Of a stretch of DNA of 20,065 nucleotides, positions 7,109 to 14,128 are shown piece by piece. The DNA comes from JBGLNJ01 sp964353405 (GTDB lineage: Bacteria; Chloroflexota; Anaerolineae; Fen-1058): assembly GCA_964353405.1 (NCBI GenBank), contig CAYGWJ010000270.1, forward strand, positions 1-20,065. The letters are read 5' to 3'. The translations under genes and the position numbers were made by a program. Positions within the stretch are counted from its first letter, which is position 1, and each line of letters opens with the position of its first letter. The notes below the pieces were generated by a model. That model was not told the DNA's origin. It did not search any database and saw nothing but the letters and a program-made list of their open reading frames with translations.

Positions 7109-9163
7109 ATGCGAAATTCTTCTTGTTGGGATTGGGTGATGGCAGGCACGCTCACATTGCTGGGAGCACTGTTGCGCACGCCGTATCTGGCGCTCGTCCC
7201 GGTTTTTGACGACGAGGTCATGGAGACTGTATACGCTTTGGGCATCAGACCCGGCAAATTCCTGCCCTTGGTCGGCGTGGATGCGTATACTGGAGCGTTT
7301 TTTTCCTATCTTGCCGCGGGGTTTCTGCGCTTTTTCGGAGTCACGCCTATCGGCCCGCGTATCCTTATGCTGATCATGGGAGCACTCACGGTCGGGCTGA
7401 CGTTCTGGCTTGGGCGCGCTTTGGGCCTGAGCCGGCCTTGGGCTGCGCTGGCCGGTCTGCTCATGGCAATCAACCCGCATCACATTGCCGTCAACAGCCA
7501 TATGGCCAGCACCTCGTACGCAATTCCGTTATTCGTGACAGCTTTCCTCGTGGCGCTGGTTCTGGCAGTGCGACGCCAATCAGGGTGGATGCTCGTCTTG
7601 GCTGGGCTCTTGCTGGGGCTGGCATTGCAAGTCAATCCCATCCCGGCACTTGTACTGCCGGGCGTGTTTCTGTGGTTAGTAACTCGCCGCAGTCGGATTG
7701 TGAGCCTGCGCTCGCCCTGGCCGTATCTCGCCGGCGCTGCCTGTCTGCTGATATACTCGCCGGTCATTGTTTACAACACAATAGAAGTCCCACTGGCGGG
7801 CATTCGTGAGCTTGCCCAATCCCGCACCTATATCTGGCAGCCTGACCCTTCGCTGACCTCGTATTTACAGAACCTTGGCCGCTTGTTCATGCAACTGTTC
7901 TGGCAGGTGGGCGGGGTGTTGGAGAGATCGGAATCCTTGCCGGCGCAGGTCGGCACAGCGTTTGCAATGGCTATCTGGTCAGTAGCCGGGTTGGTATATG
8001 CCGCACGGACACGAATCGGCCCGGAGGATGAGCGTATGACGCTGCCAGCGCTGGCCATAGGCGCACAGATACTTGCCATGCCATGGTTGAGCAACTATTA
8101 TGGAAGCCTGGGTAGAGCGCGCTACACTAGCCAGTTGATGCCGCTGGTGTTTGTGGCCATGGCGACGCTGGCAGCAGGAATATTCTCGCGTATCCAGGCG
8201 CGCCATGCCCATCGCACGCTCAACAGGCTGGCGTGCGGTGTGGCGGTCATCTCGCTGGTCGGTCTCAGCTTCCTGATGTTGATGTCGCTTTTCCGCTACT
8301 ATGACAATGCCACGACACGGGGCCCAAATAATGCGCTTGCTTTTGCTTTTCGAGACGAGTTCATGCGACAATGGCGTGGGGAAAAGGTGATGGTCAACGA
8401 TGGGCTGATCAGCTTTATCTCGTTTGGGAACCCAAGTGTGTACAATCCTACCGTATATCTGCTATCCACCAGCGGTGTGCCCTATGATGCCTTACCGCTC
8501 GGGCAGATTTTCGAGCGCCTGGCCACCGGGCAGGAATCCGGGCGCATCATACTGGTGCTGGATAATGGCGACCTGGACCGCGCGAGAACTCAAGCCGACC
8601 TGGCGGCCTGGGACGGTCCGGCCATACGCGCCGTGGCCGAGCGATATGGTTACGGCGTCTATACCATTGCCGATGCGAGTCGGGTACGTAAGCCGCCGTT
8701 TGTCTTTGCCGACGCTGCTGCTGCGCCGCGTGTGCAACCAGTGCAAATCACTTTTTTCGACCCACGGGGCGCGGGCACTCAACTTTTCGTGATTGGCCAC
8801 AGGATCGAGCCGCGTCGCCTGCGGCACGGCGGCCCGTTGACGGTCAACGTTCATTGGCAAGCCAAAGCGCCGACTGAAGCCTATACTGGCTTTGTTCACT
8901 TGGTCGGCCCGGGCGGAAAACTGGCAGCGCAGGATGATCACGAATTGGGTCGCGGGTTCTATCGCACGTTCGTTTGGCGGCCGAACGAAGTCATTCGAGA
9001 AAAGTATAGTCTGACTGTGCCTCAGGACGTGCCAAACGGTGATTATACAGTGCGCGTGGGCGCGTACAGCATTCCTTCGTTTCAACGTCTAAAAGTCGAA
9101 TCGTCAAGCGAGCCAACGCAAGACAATACGGTCACGCTCGGTATGGTCCAGGTAGAGCCGTGA
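7109..9163 (+). CDS. GT-C fold membrane glycosyltransferase, array copy 4
   Basis: A 684-aa paralog closing the array, 40 nt after copy 3. It keeps Asp35-Glu36 (PVFDDEVMET), GVDAYTGAFF, INPHHIAVNSH, WLSNYYGSLGRARYTSQLMPL, the soluble middle region with the longer insertion (ISFGNPSVYNPTVYLL) shared with copy 3, and the C-terminal beta-sandwich with AQDDHELGRG near residues 607-616. It is the most divergent copy by eye, for example MLVLAGLLLGLALQVNP and an extra segment PEDERMTLPALAIGAQ before the WLSNYYG block. The start at 7109 is supported by AGGAG at 7096-7100. Role inferred as for the other copies: transfer of a lipid-linked sugar outside the membrane in envelope glycan or glycoprotein synthesis. 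Confidence 0.85.
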   Translation: MRNSSCWDWVMAGTLTLLGALLRTPYLALVPVFDDEVMETVYALGIRPGKFLPLVGVDAYTGAFFSYLAAGFLRFFGVTPIGPRILMLIMGALTVGLTFWLGRALGLSRPWAALAGLLMAINPHHIAVNSHMASTSYAIPLFVTAFLVALVLAVRRQSGWMLVLAGLLLGLALQVNPIPALVLPGVFLWLVTRRSRIVSLRSPWPYLAGAACLLIYSPVIVYNTIEVPLAGIRELAQSRTYIWQPDPSLTSYLQNLGRLFMQLFWQVGGVLERSESLPAQVGTAFAMAIWSVAGLVYAARTRIGPEDERMTLPALAIGAQILAMPWLSNYYGSLGRARYTSQLMPLVFVAMATLAAGIFSRIQARHAHRTLNRLACGVAVISLVGLSFLMLMSLFRYYDNATTRGPNNALAFAFRDEFMRQWRGEKVMVNDGLISFISFGNPSVYNPTVYLLSTSGVPYDALPLGQIFERLATGQESGRIILVLDNGDLDRARTQADLAAWDGPAIRAVAERYGYGVYTIADASRVRKPPFVFADAAAAPRVQPVQITFFDPRGAGTQLFVIGHRIEPRRLRHGGPLTVNVHWQAKAPTEAYTGFVHLVGPGGKLAAQDDHELGRGFYRTFVWRPNEVIREKYSLTVPQDVPNGDYTVRVGAYSIPSFQRLKVESSSEPTQDNTVTLGMVQVEP

Positions 9164-9231
9164 GCCGCCCGTTTCCGTTTTGGATGAGTTCGAAGTATAC
9201 TTGAGTTGTTCACGCCTATCACGCTGTCCAG

Positions 9232-9238
9232 AAAGGAG
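9232..9238 (+). promoter_or_regulatory. Ribosome binding site pointing to a TTG start
   Basis: AAAGGAG ends 6 nt before the TTG at 9245. No ATG or GTG lies in frame nearby, and the TTG at 9206 has no Shine-Dalgarno, so 9245 is the better start for the small gene that follows. A TATACT at 9196-9201 could be a -10 box, but no good -35 is seen. Confidence 0.6.
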
Positions 9239-9244
9239 CCGACG

Positions 9245-9553
9245 TTGACTAGGAAAGAGACTTTGTTTTCCCCCGGCAAGGCACGTTGGCTGTTGGAACA
9301 CGTGGACAAGCTGGACGAGGGTCAGCGTGCGTTGTTGCTGGCGATTGCCGAGCTATCCAAAGACACCGGCCACGAGCTGACTGAAGAAGAGCGCGTCGCT
9401 GTGGAAAAGCTAGCTGCCGAGACGCGGGACTTTGACCCGGTGGAAATCCGGGCCGCGGTGCAAAAGATGGTCGAGGGCGAGGCCAAGCGCAAGCCCATCA
9501 TAGACTGGCCATCGGACATCGGAGACAAACTCAAGCATCCCAAGAAAAAGTAA
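9245..9553 (+). CDS. Small charged hypothetical protein, 102 aa
   Basis: Not recognised. The product is soluble, strongly charged and predicted mostly helical (KARWLLEHVDKLDEGQRALLLAIAEL; LTEEERVAVEKLAAETRDFDPVEIRAAVQKMVEGEAKRK), ending in a lysine-rich tail KLKHPKKK. There is no signal peptide, membrane helix or cysteine pair. The start is taken as TTG 9245 from a good Shine-Dalgarno. It lies 81 nt behind the glycosyltransferase array, so it could be read through from it, but a possible -10 box just upstream could also make it separate. It converges with lipA. The helical, charged make-up would fit a small adaptor or nucleic-acid-associated protein, but nothing in the sequence decides this. 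Confidence 0.6.
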   Translation: MTRKETLFSPGKARWLLEHVDKLDEGQRALLLAIAELSKDTGHELTEEERVAVEKLAAETRDFDPVEIRAAVQKMVEGEAKRKPIIDWPSDIGDKLKHPKKK

Positions 9554-9578
9554 AATCGAGAGAACAGGTCAATCTACC

Positions 9579-9600
9579 GGGACGTTCAACTGAACGCCCC
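9579..9600. terminator. Possible bidirectional hairpin between convergent genes
   Basis: CGTTC (9583-9587) and GAACG (9592-9596) pair around AACT and are extended by GGG/CCC after one A/C mismatch. It sits between the stop of the 102-aa gene and the 3' end of lipA, where a shared terminator would be expected. There is no T-run on either side, so the call is weak. Confidence 0.35.
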
Positions 9601-9610
9601 AGCCGTTGCT

Positions 9611-10528
9611 TCACCCCACTTGCAGCTCCCTCGCCTGCCGCTCGGCGTTGTAACTGCTGCGCACCAGCGGCGCAGACTCGACCCACCGGAAACCCATCTC
9701 CACGCCGAGCCGTTTGAGCTCGGCAAACTCTTGCGGGGTATAGTAGCGCAAGATTGGCGCGTGCTGTTTGGTCGGCTGAAGGTATTGCCCGACGGTGAGA
9801 ATGTCCACGCCAACCGCGCGCAGGTCGAGCATCGTCTCCACGACCTCGTCGAACGTCTCGCCCAGTCCCACCATGAGGCCCGATTTGGTGATCTGCTTCG
9901 GGCAGAGTTTTTTGGCGTTGGAGAGCGTCGTCATGGCATACTCGTAGCGATCCTGCGGCTGAATCTGCTTGAACAGCCGCGCCACCGTCTCGACGTTGTG
10001 ATCGTAAATGTCGGGCCGCTCGTCAATCACCATCTTGAGCGCATCGAGGTTGCCCTTGAAATCGGGCGTGAGCACTTCAACGGTGCAGCCCGGCTGAAAT
10101 TCGCGGATGCGGCGAATGACCATGGCAAAGATCGGCGCGCCGCCATCCTTGCGCTCGTCGCGGTTGACCGAGGTGATGACAGCATGGCGCAAGTTCATGG
10201 CGTGGACGGCCTTGGCCACGCGCACCGGCTCTTCCCAATCGAGTGGCAAAGGCCGGCCCGTCTTGACATCACAGAACTTGCACGAACGCGTGCACACATC
10301 GCCCATGATGAGGAACGTCGCCGTGCCGCGCCCCCAACATTCGCCGATGTTGGGGCAGTGCGCTTCTTCGCAGACCGTGTGCAGTTCCTTGCTGCGCATC
10401 AGCCCTTTGAGCCAATCGTATGTCTCGCCCGTCGGCGCACGAACCTTGATCCATTCGGGTCGCCGCATCAACCGGGGCGGAGTGTTTTGAATCTCTGTCA
10501 CAGGAACAACTGTCGTTTCATTTTCCAT
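9611..10528 (-). CDS. lipA: Lipoyl synthase
   Basis: A radical SAM enzyme that inserts two sulfur atoms at C6 and C8 of octanoyl chains on lipoyl domains (pyruvate and oxoglutarate dehydrogenases, glycine cleavage H protein); cytosolic. Counting from the upstream GTG at 10531, the auxiliary [4Fe-4S] ligands are Cys54, Cys59 and Cys65 (TVCEEAHCPNIGECW), and the radical SAM cluster ligands are Cys80, Cys84 and Cys87 (CTRSCKFCDV). The C-terminal RSSY motif (291-294), whose serine binds the auxiliary cluster, is present, as is HNVETV. I prefer the ATG at 10528, preceded by AAAGG 9 nt upstream, over the GTG one codon earlier, giving 305 aa, normal for the family. No lipB or lplA is in the window, so the source of octanoyl groups is encoded elsewhere. 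It looks monocistronic: a mobile-element-like repeat lies just upstream of it. Confidence 0.96.
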   Translation of the reverse strand: MENETTVVPVTEIQNTPPRLMRRPEWIKVRAPTGETYDWLKGLMRSKELHTVCEEAHCPNIGECWGRGTATFLIMGDVCTRSCKFCDVKTGRPLPLDWEEPVRVAKAVHAMNLRHAVITSVNRDERKDGGAPIFAMVIRRIREFQPGCTVEVLTPDFKGNLDALKMVIDERPDIYDHNVETVARLFKQIQPQDRYEYAMTTLSNAKKLCPKQITKSGLMVGLGETFDEVVETMLDLRAVGVDILTVGQYLQPTKQHAPILRYYTPQEFAELKRLGVEMGFRWVESAPLVRSSYNAERQARELQVG

Positions 10529-10574
10529 CACGATAAACCTTTCGCTATGGACGGCTGGCTACAAACAGCGCGCC

Positions 10575-10671
10575 CTAGCAGCCTGTCGGAGAACCTCGTA
10601 GCATAGGGCTTTGTGCCCGTCACCACAACGTCCACGAGGGGCTAAACTACGCCACTCCGACAGGCTCCTAG
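10575..10671. mobile_element. 97-bp MITE-like element with terminal inverted repeats and CTAG flanks
   Basis: CAGCCTGTCGGAG (10579-10591) is matched in inverted orientation by CTCCGACAGGCTC (10655-10667), 12 of 13 positions. Both ends are flanked by CTAG (10575-10578, 10668-10671), compatible with a 4-bp target duplication, though CTAG is its own reverse complement. The ~60-bp interior has no gene; CCTCGTAGC and CCACGAGG suggest further weak self-pairing. It occupies most of the 10532-10694 gap between lipA and the broken aminotransferase. No transposase is in the window, so it would be non-autonomous. Confidence 0.6.
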
Positions 10672-10688
10672 CCACTCGCTTCGGACGC

Positions 10689-10711
10689 CAGTGGTCAGCA
10701 GTCCGTGGTCA
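10689..10711. repeat. Degenerate GTGGTCA-type repeat, site 1
   Basis: CAGTGGTCAG followed closely by CGTGGTCA, at the very 3' end of the broken aminotransferase. The same GTGGTCAGT/ACTGACCAC unit recurs at 15590-15615 and 17302-17332. Confidence 0.5.
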
Positions 10712-11880
10712 TTATCTCGCGCATCGCCCGAGCCAGAATCACTACGGCGCGTTCGATCTCATCCGGCGGGACAAAGCTAAAGGCAAGGCGCAGGTTTCGC
10801 TCACCGCCGCCGTTGGCGAAAAAGCCAGTGCCCGGCACCAACAGCACGCCGTGTGCGCGAGCGGCTTGCCGCAACGGCCCGCTCCGCACACCTTCGGGCA
10901 AAGTGAGCCAGACAAAGAAACCACCGCGCGGACGCGTCCATGTCACGCCGGGCGGCATATGACGTTCCAGGGCTTGCAGCAAGACCTCGCATCGCCGGCG
11001 ATAGACCTCGCGTAGTTGCACAATGTGCGGCTCGAGGCGACCGGCCCGGCAATACTCGGCCACGACATGCGCCGCGAAAGGACTGGCTCCGCCGCCCATC
11101 TGCGTCACGCCACAGTCCATGCAAAGCTCGATGTGCTCCGGCTCCGCGATGAGCCAGCCCACGCTAAGCCCGGCGAGAGAATCTTAGAAACTGCCTATCA
11201 CACCACGCCCGTTCGCAAGCGCATACAAACTCGGCGGCACATCTCCCTCAAAGACGAGGTCGCGGTACACATCGTCTTCGACGATCAGAAAACATTACTC
11301 GCGCGCCAGCTTTTAATCGCTCCACGCCGCGCGGCGGTCAGTGTTACCCCGGCCGGATTCTGAAAGTTCGGAATAGTATACAGCAACCGGGGCGACCTGC
11401 CCTCTCGCTCAAGCGCAACCAGTTGCGCTTCCAATGCTCCGACGATGAGACCGTACTCGTCAACCGGCACGCCGCGCAAATCAGCGCCATGATCGCGAAA
11501 GACTTGCAGCGCATCGTGATAAGTCGGCGCTTCGACCAGCACGACGCCATGGCGCCCGGCATACAGACGCGCAATCATATCCACCGCCGATGTTGAACCC
11601 GCAACCACCATCAAATTGTCGCGCGTCAGGCCCAACGCTTCGTCACGGTTGAGTTTGTTCAGCAGGTACTCGATCAGCGCTGGCCGAGTACGCCTTGCTC
11701 TGCGCCGTAAGCCAGAGCCGGGCGCGCCTGCGGCCCACGCAACACCGCTTCGGCAGCCGTAAACAAATCGTCCACCGGCAGCGTGCCGGCATCCGGGTGA
11801 CCAAAGACCAGCGAAATCGTGCCGGCAGTGTTTGAATGGACACTCGAAGACCTCCACGCGCATTGTACGCCCTGCGCCAT
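10695..11880 (-). pseudogene. Broken PLP-dependent aminotransferase (MocR / 2-aminoadipate aminotransferase-like, fold type I)
   Basis: Three minus-strand frames must be joined to rebuild one aminotransferase of about 390 residues. From ~11880, MAQGVQ...TISLVFGHPDAGTLPVDDLF...YGAEQGVLG runs in one frame until a stop at 11674. RPALIEYLLNKLNRDEALGLT...PTYHDALQVF...TIPNFQNPAGVTLTAARR continues in a second frame to a stop at 11285. LIVEDDVYRDLVFEGDVPPSLYALANGRGVIGSF runs in a third frame to TAA at 11184-11186, right at the lysine that should bind PLP (expected SFSK). After a small missing stretch SVGWLIAEPEHIELCMDCGVTQMGGGASPFAAH...GGFFVWLTLPEG resumes to the natural end. At least three separate lesions make sequencing error a weaker explanation, since every neighbouring gene is intact. 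The last 155 codons alone are open but lack the active site. Confidence 0.85.
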
Positions 11881-11930
11881 TTTGACGCAAGCAACATGCG
11901 GGTGTATCATTCCCGACAAGGAGCTATGCC

Positions 11931-12551
11931 ATGAATGCCACCTGCCCACGCTGTGGCACTGTAACGCTGGTGAGCGCGCGAGCCACACGCTTTATCTGCA
12001 AGACGTGCCGCCTGCGCTTTTGCCACGAGTGCCAGCATTGGAAAGTAGCTCGCAAGCAAAGCTATTGCGCCAACTGCGGCGCGCCGTTCACTGTCCCGCC
12101 GCCCGTCATGCCGTGGCGAGTGGCGGCTGCGGTGCTGTATGTTCCCCTCATGACGGCTCTTGTCGTGGCGCCGTTGGTCCGTCTGCAATTCTGGCAAATC
12201 GTGGCGGTTGCTACCGCACTGCCGGTGACATACACCGCAGCCTATCTGGCACTGTTCTATCGCCGAACTGGCCTGACGCAGGCCACCCGCCGCGAGGTCG
12301 TTCTGCTCGTTCGCCGCACGCTGACGCTGATGACGGTCCTTTACGTTGTAGTGACACTCGGCAACCAGAGCGCCTTGATCATTGGAGCCGCCATCGCGAT
12401 CGCGCTTGTCATGATCGGGCTGAGAGTGCGACGGAGCGACATCGAGGTCATCCAGGAGCTGCAGGCCAACCGGCCCACCTGGGAAGCAATTCTGGCGATG
12501 ACGGGCTGGGAAGCTTTGTTGATGCGTTTTCCAGCCGCGCGGAAAGCATAG
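11931..12551 (+). CDS. Double zinc-ribbon protein with four membrane helices
   Basis: 206 aa, family not recognised. Four CxxC knuckles lie in the first 50 residues (Cys5/8, 23/26, 31/34, 46/49), enough for two zinc ribbons or one treble-ribbon fold. A short PPP linker follows, then four hydrophobic segments at ~59-82, 85-109, 124-143 and 147-165, and a cytoplasmic tail ending MTGWEALLMRFPAARKA. Zinc ribbons joined to a small membrane domain are common in uncharacterised bacterial proteins, where the ribbon is thought to sit in the cytosol; a role in protein quality control or signalling is only a guess. AAGGAG at 11918-11923 supports the ATG at 11931. It diverges from the broken aminotransferase and converges with murI across a strong stem-loop. 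Confidence 0.8.
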   Translation: MNATCPRCGTVTLVSARATRFICKTCRLRFCHECQHWKVARKQSYCANCGAPFTVPPPVMPWRVAAAVLYVPLMTALVVAPLVRLQFWQIVAVATALPVTYTAAYLALFYRRTGLTQATRREVVLLVRRTLTLMTVLYVVVTLGNQSALIIGAAIAIALVMIGLRVRRSDIEVIQELQANRPTWEAILAMTGWEALLMRFPAARKA

Positions 12552-12556
12552 CATAA

Positions 12557-12584
12557 AGACCTTTGAGGCAAACCTCAAAGGTCT
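12557..12584. terminator. Bidirectional stem-loop between convergent genes
   Basis: A perfect 12-bp stem, AGACCTTTGAGG (12557-12568) and CCTCAAAGGTCT (12573-12584), with a CAAA loop. It starts 5 nt after the stop of the zinc-ribbon gene and overlaps the last codons of murI (stop at 12575-12577). On the minus strand it is followed by TTTATGCT; on the plus strand there is no T-run. Placement between convergent genes fits a shared terminator. Confidence 0.65.
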
Positions 12585-13387
12585 CGCGTTACCAGGGGCA
12601 ATCCCTCCCAGCACGCCAGATGGACCGCCGGTTCGCTCACAGCGGCCAATTGCCTCGCCGTCTCGGCAAACGCCGCCGCATCTCCACTCGTGTAAAACAC
12701 ATGCCGCGCTGCGCCGCTGGCCGAAAGCAACCCGCGCTGCTCCATCACCCGTCCGACCTGGCGCGCGATAGCGGGCGAAGGGTCAATCACACTTACGTCC
12801 GGCCCGACGATGCGCTGAATCGCAGGAGCAAGGAACGGGTAGTGTGTACAACCCAAAACGATGGTATCCACGCCCGCCGCCATCATCGGCGCAAGATACC
12901 GGCGCAGCAGCGCTTGGGTGTCGGGCGTGTCAAGCCGCCCGGCTTCCACCTGTTCCACCAGGCCAGGGCAGACTTGCTTCACCAGTTGCACACCATTGGC
13001 AAAGCGTTCGACGACGCTGGCGAACAGCTCACCCTGGAATGTGGCCGGGGTTGCCATCACGCCGACATGGCCCGTGCGTGTGGTTTGCACGGCGGGCTTG
13101 ACCGCCGGTTCCATCCCCACGAACGGCACGCCGGGGAATGTGACGCGCAGGTGAGTTAATGCCGTCGCCGAAGCGGTATTGCACGCCACGACGATAATGT
13201 TACAGCCCAGACCCAACAAGAACCGCGCGATCGCTTCCGAGAACGCGCGAATTTCTTGCATGGGGCGAGGGCCGTAGGGGATGTGTCCCTGGTCAGCAAA
13301 GTAGACACTGCCCTCGTCCGGCAATTGCGCCGCAATCTCGCGCCAGACCGAAAGCCCGCCCACGCCGGAATCGAACACGCCGATCAT
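12575..13387 (-). CDS. murI: Glutamate racemase
   Basis: Interconverts L- and D-glutamate without cofactor, supplying D-Glu for the second position of the peptidoglycan stem peptide (cytosol). The 270-aa protein has the usual length and all key motifs: Asp6 in FDSGVGG, DQGHIPYG, the first catalytic Cys69 in VACNTAS, and the second catalytic Cys180 in GCTHYPFL. The start ATG at 13387 directly follows the TAA of the upstream gamma-glutamyl hydrolase gene (13388-13390), so translation is probably coupled. Its 3' end lies within the terminator stem. Its presence implies a D-Glu-containing wall, which argues against the wall-less Dehalococcoidia if the host is a Chloroflexota member. Confidence 0.95.
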   Translation of the reverse strand: MIGVFDSGVGGLSVWREIAAQLPDEGSVYFADQGHIPYGPRPMQEIRAFSEAIARFLLGLGCNIIVVACNTASATALTHLRVTFPGVPFVGMEPAVKPAVQTTRTGHVGVMATPATFQGELFASVVERFANGVQLVKQVCPGLVEQVEAGRLDTPDTQALLRRYLAPMMAAGVDTIVLGCTHYPFLAPAIQRIVGPDVSVIDPSPAIARQVGRVMEQRGLLSASGAARHVFYTSGDAAAFAETARQLAAVSEPAVHLACWEGLPLVTRDL

Positions 13388-14110
13388 TTACGCAGCTTGC
13401 ACTAACGCGCGGAACAGGGCCAGCATGTCAGCCCGATTGTGGAACATTTCTTCGGGATGCCATTGCACAGCCACTGCAAAGCGGTGTCCGGGAGACTCGG
13501 CTCCTTCTACCACCCCATCGGGCGCCCAGGCTGTATAAACCAGACCCTGGCCTGGCGCGTCGCACGACTGATGATGCCAACTGTTCACCGCGACTTTGTT
13601 CGTGCCCAAAATACTTGCCAGTCGCGTGCCCTCGTTCACTCGAACGGTGTGTGCGACATAATCGCGTGGAGTGTCATCGCTATAGGTGTGCACCAACGCA
13701 CTGGGGATTTGCGATGGGATGTCCTGTATCAACGTTCCGCCGGCCGCCACATTCATCACCTGGACACCGCGACAAATCGCCAGCACCGGTTTGTCTTCCG
13801 CCAGCGACCAACGCGCCAGCACAAGCTCCATTCGGTCGCGCTCGTCGCTCACGCCCTGTGTGAAGCGATGTCTGAGCTGTCCGAACAGCGCCGGGTCAAT
13901 GTCGCCGCCGCCGGAAAGCAGCAAGCCATCCAGCCGCGCAAAAAGCTCGCGCAGCTCGTCTTTATTCAATACGGGCGGCATGACCACCGGCAGACCGCCG
14001 GCAGCCTGCACCGCGCGGACATAGGACTCGGTCAAATTGAAGGTGTAACGCGCCAGCGGGCCGAACGGCCGGCTTCTCCAGCCGGTGATGCCGATGAGGG
14101 GTACAGACAT
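13388..14110 (-). CDS. Gamma-glutamyl hydrolase, peptidase C26 / class I glutamine amidotransferase-like (PuuD type)
   Basis: 240 aa with a class I glutamine-amidotransferase fold. The nucleophile is Cys113 in AICRGVQVMN, and the partners are His218 and Glu220 in QWHPEE; the glycine-rich LLLSGGGDIDP motif at 64-73 is typical of the PuuD/C26 group. Enzymes of this group cleave gamma-glutamyl bonds, the best known being gamma-Glu-GABA in putrescine breakdown. No other putrescine gene is near, so that substrate is not supported. The immediate neighbour murI, with no gap, raises the possibility of a substrate containing gamma-linked glutamate such as wall or glutathione-like peptides (inference). 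GAGGT lies a few bases before the ATG at 14110. It sits 18 nt behind rimO. Confidence 0.85.
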   Translation of the reverse strand: MSVPLIGITGWRSRPFGPLARYTFNLTESYVRAVQAAGGLPVVMPPVLNKDELRELFARLDGLLLSGGGDIDPALFGQLRHRFTQGVSDERDRMELVLARWSLAEDKPVLAICRGVQVMNVAAGGTLIQDIPSQIPSALVHTYSDDTPRDYVAHTVRVNEGTRLASILGTNKVAVNSWHHQSCDAPGQGLVYTAWAPDGVVEGAESPGHRFAVAVQWHPEEMFHNRADMLALFRALVQAA

Positions 14111-14128
14111 GCTGACCTCGTTAATGGC

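Noticed and set aside
971..9163. Repeated similar segments as a CRISPR-like or short tandem repeat array
   Set aside because: The spacing is about 2 kb and the similarity is at protein level across whole genes, so it is gene duplication, not a repeat array.
9620..10606. Plus-strand open frame of 328 codons
   Set aside because: Mirror frame of lipA, whose iron-sulfur ligands are all present; the product shows no recognisable motif.
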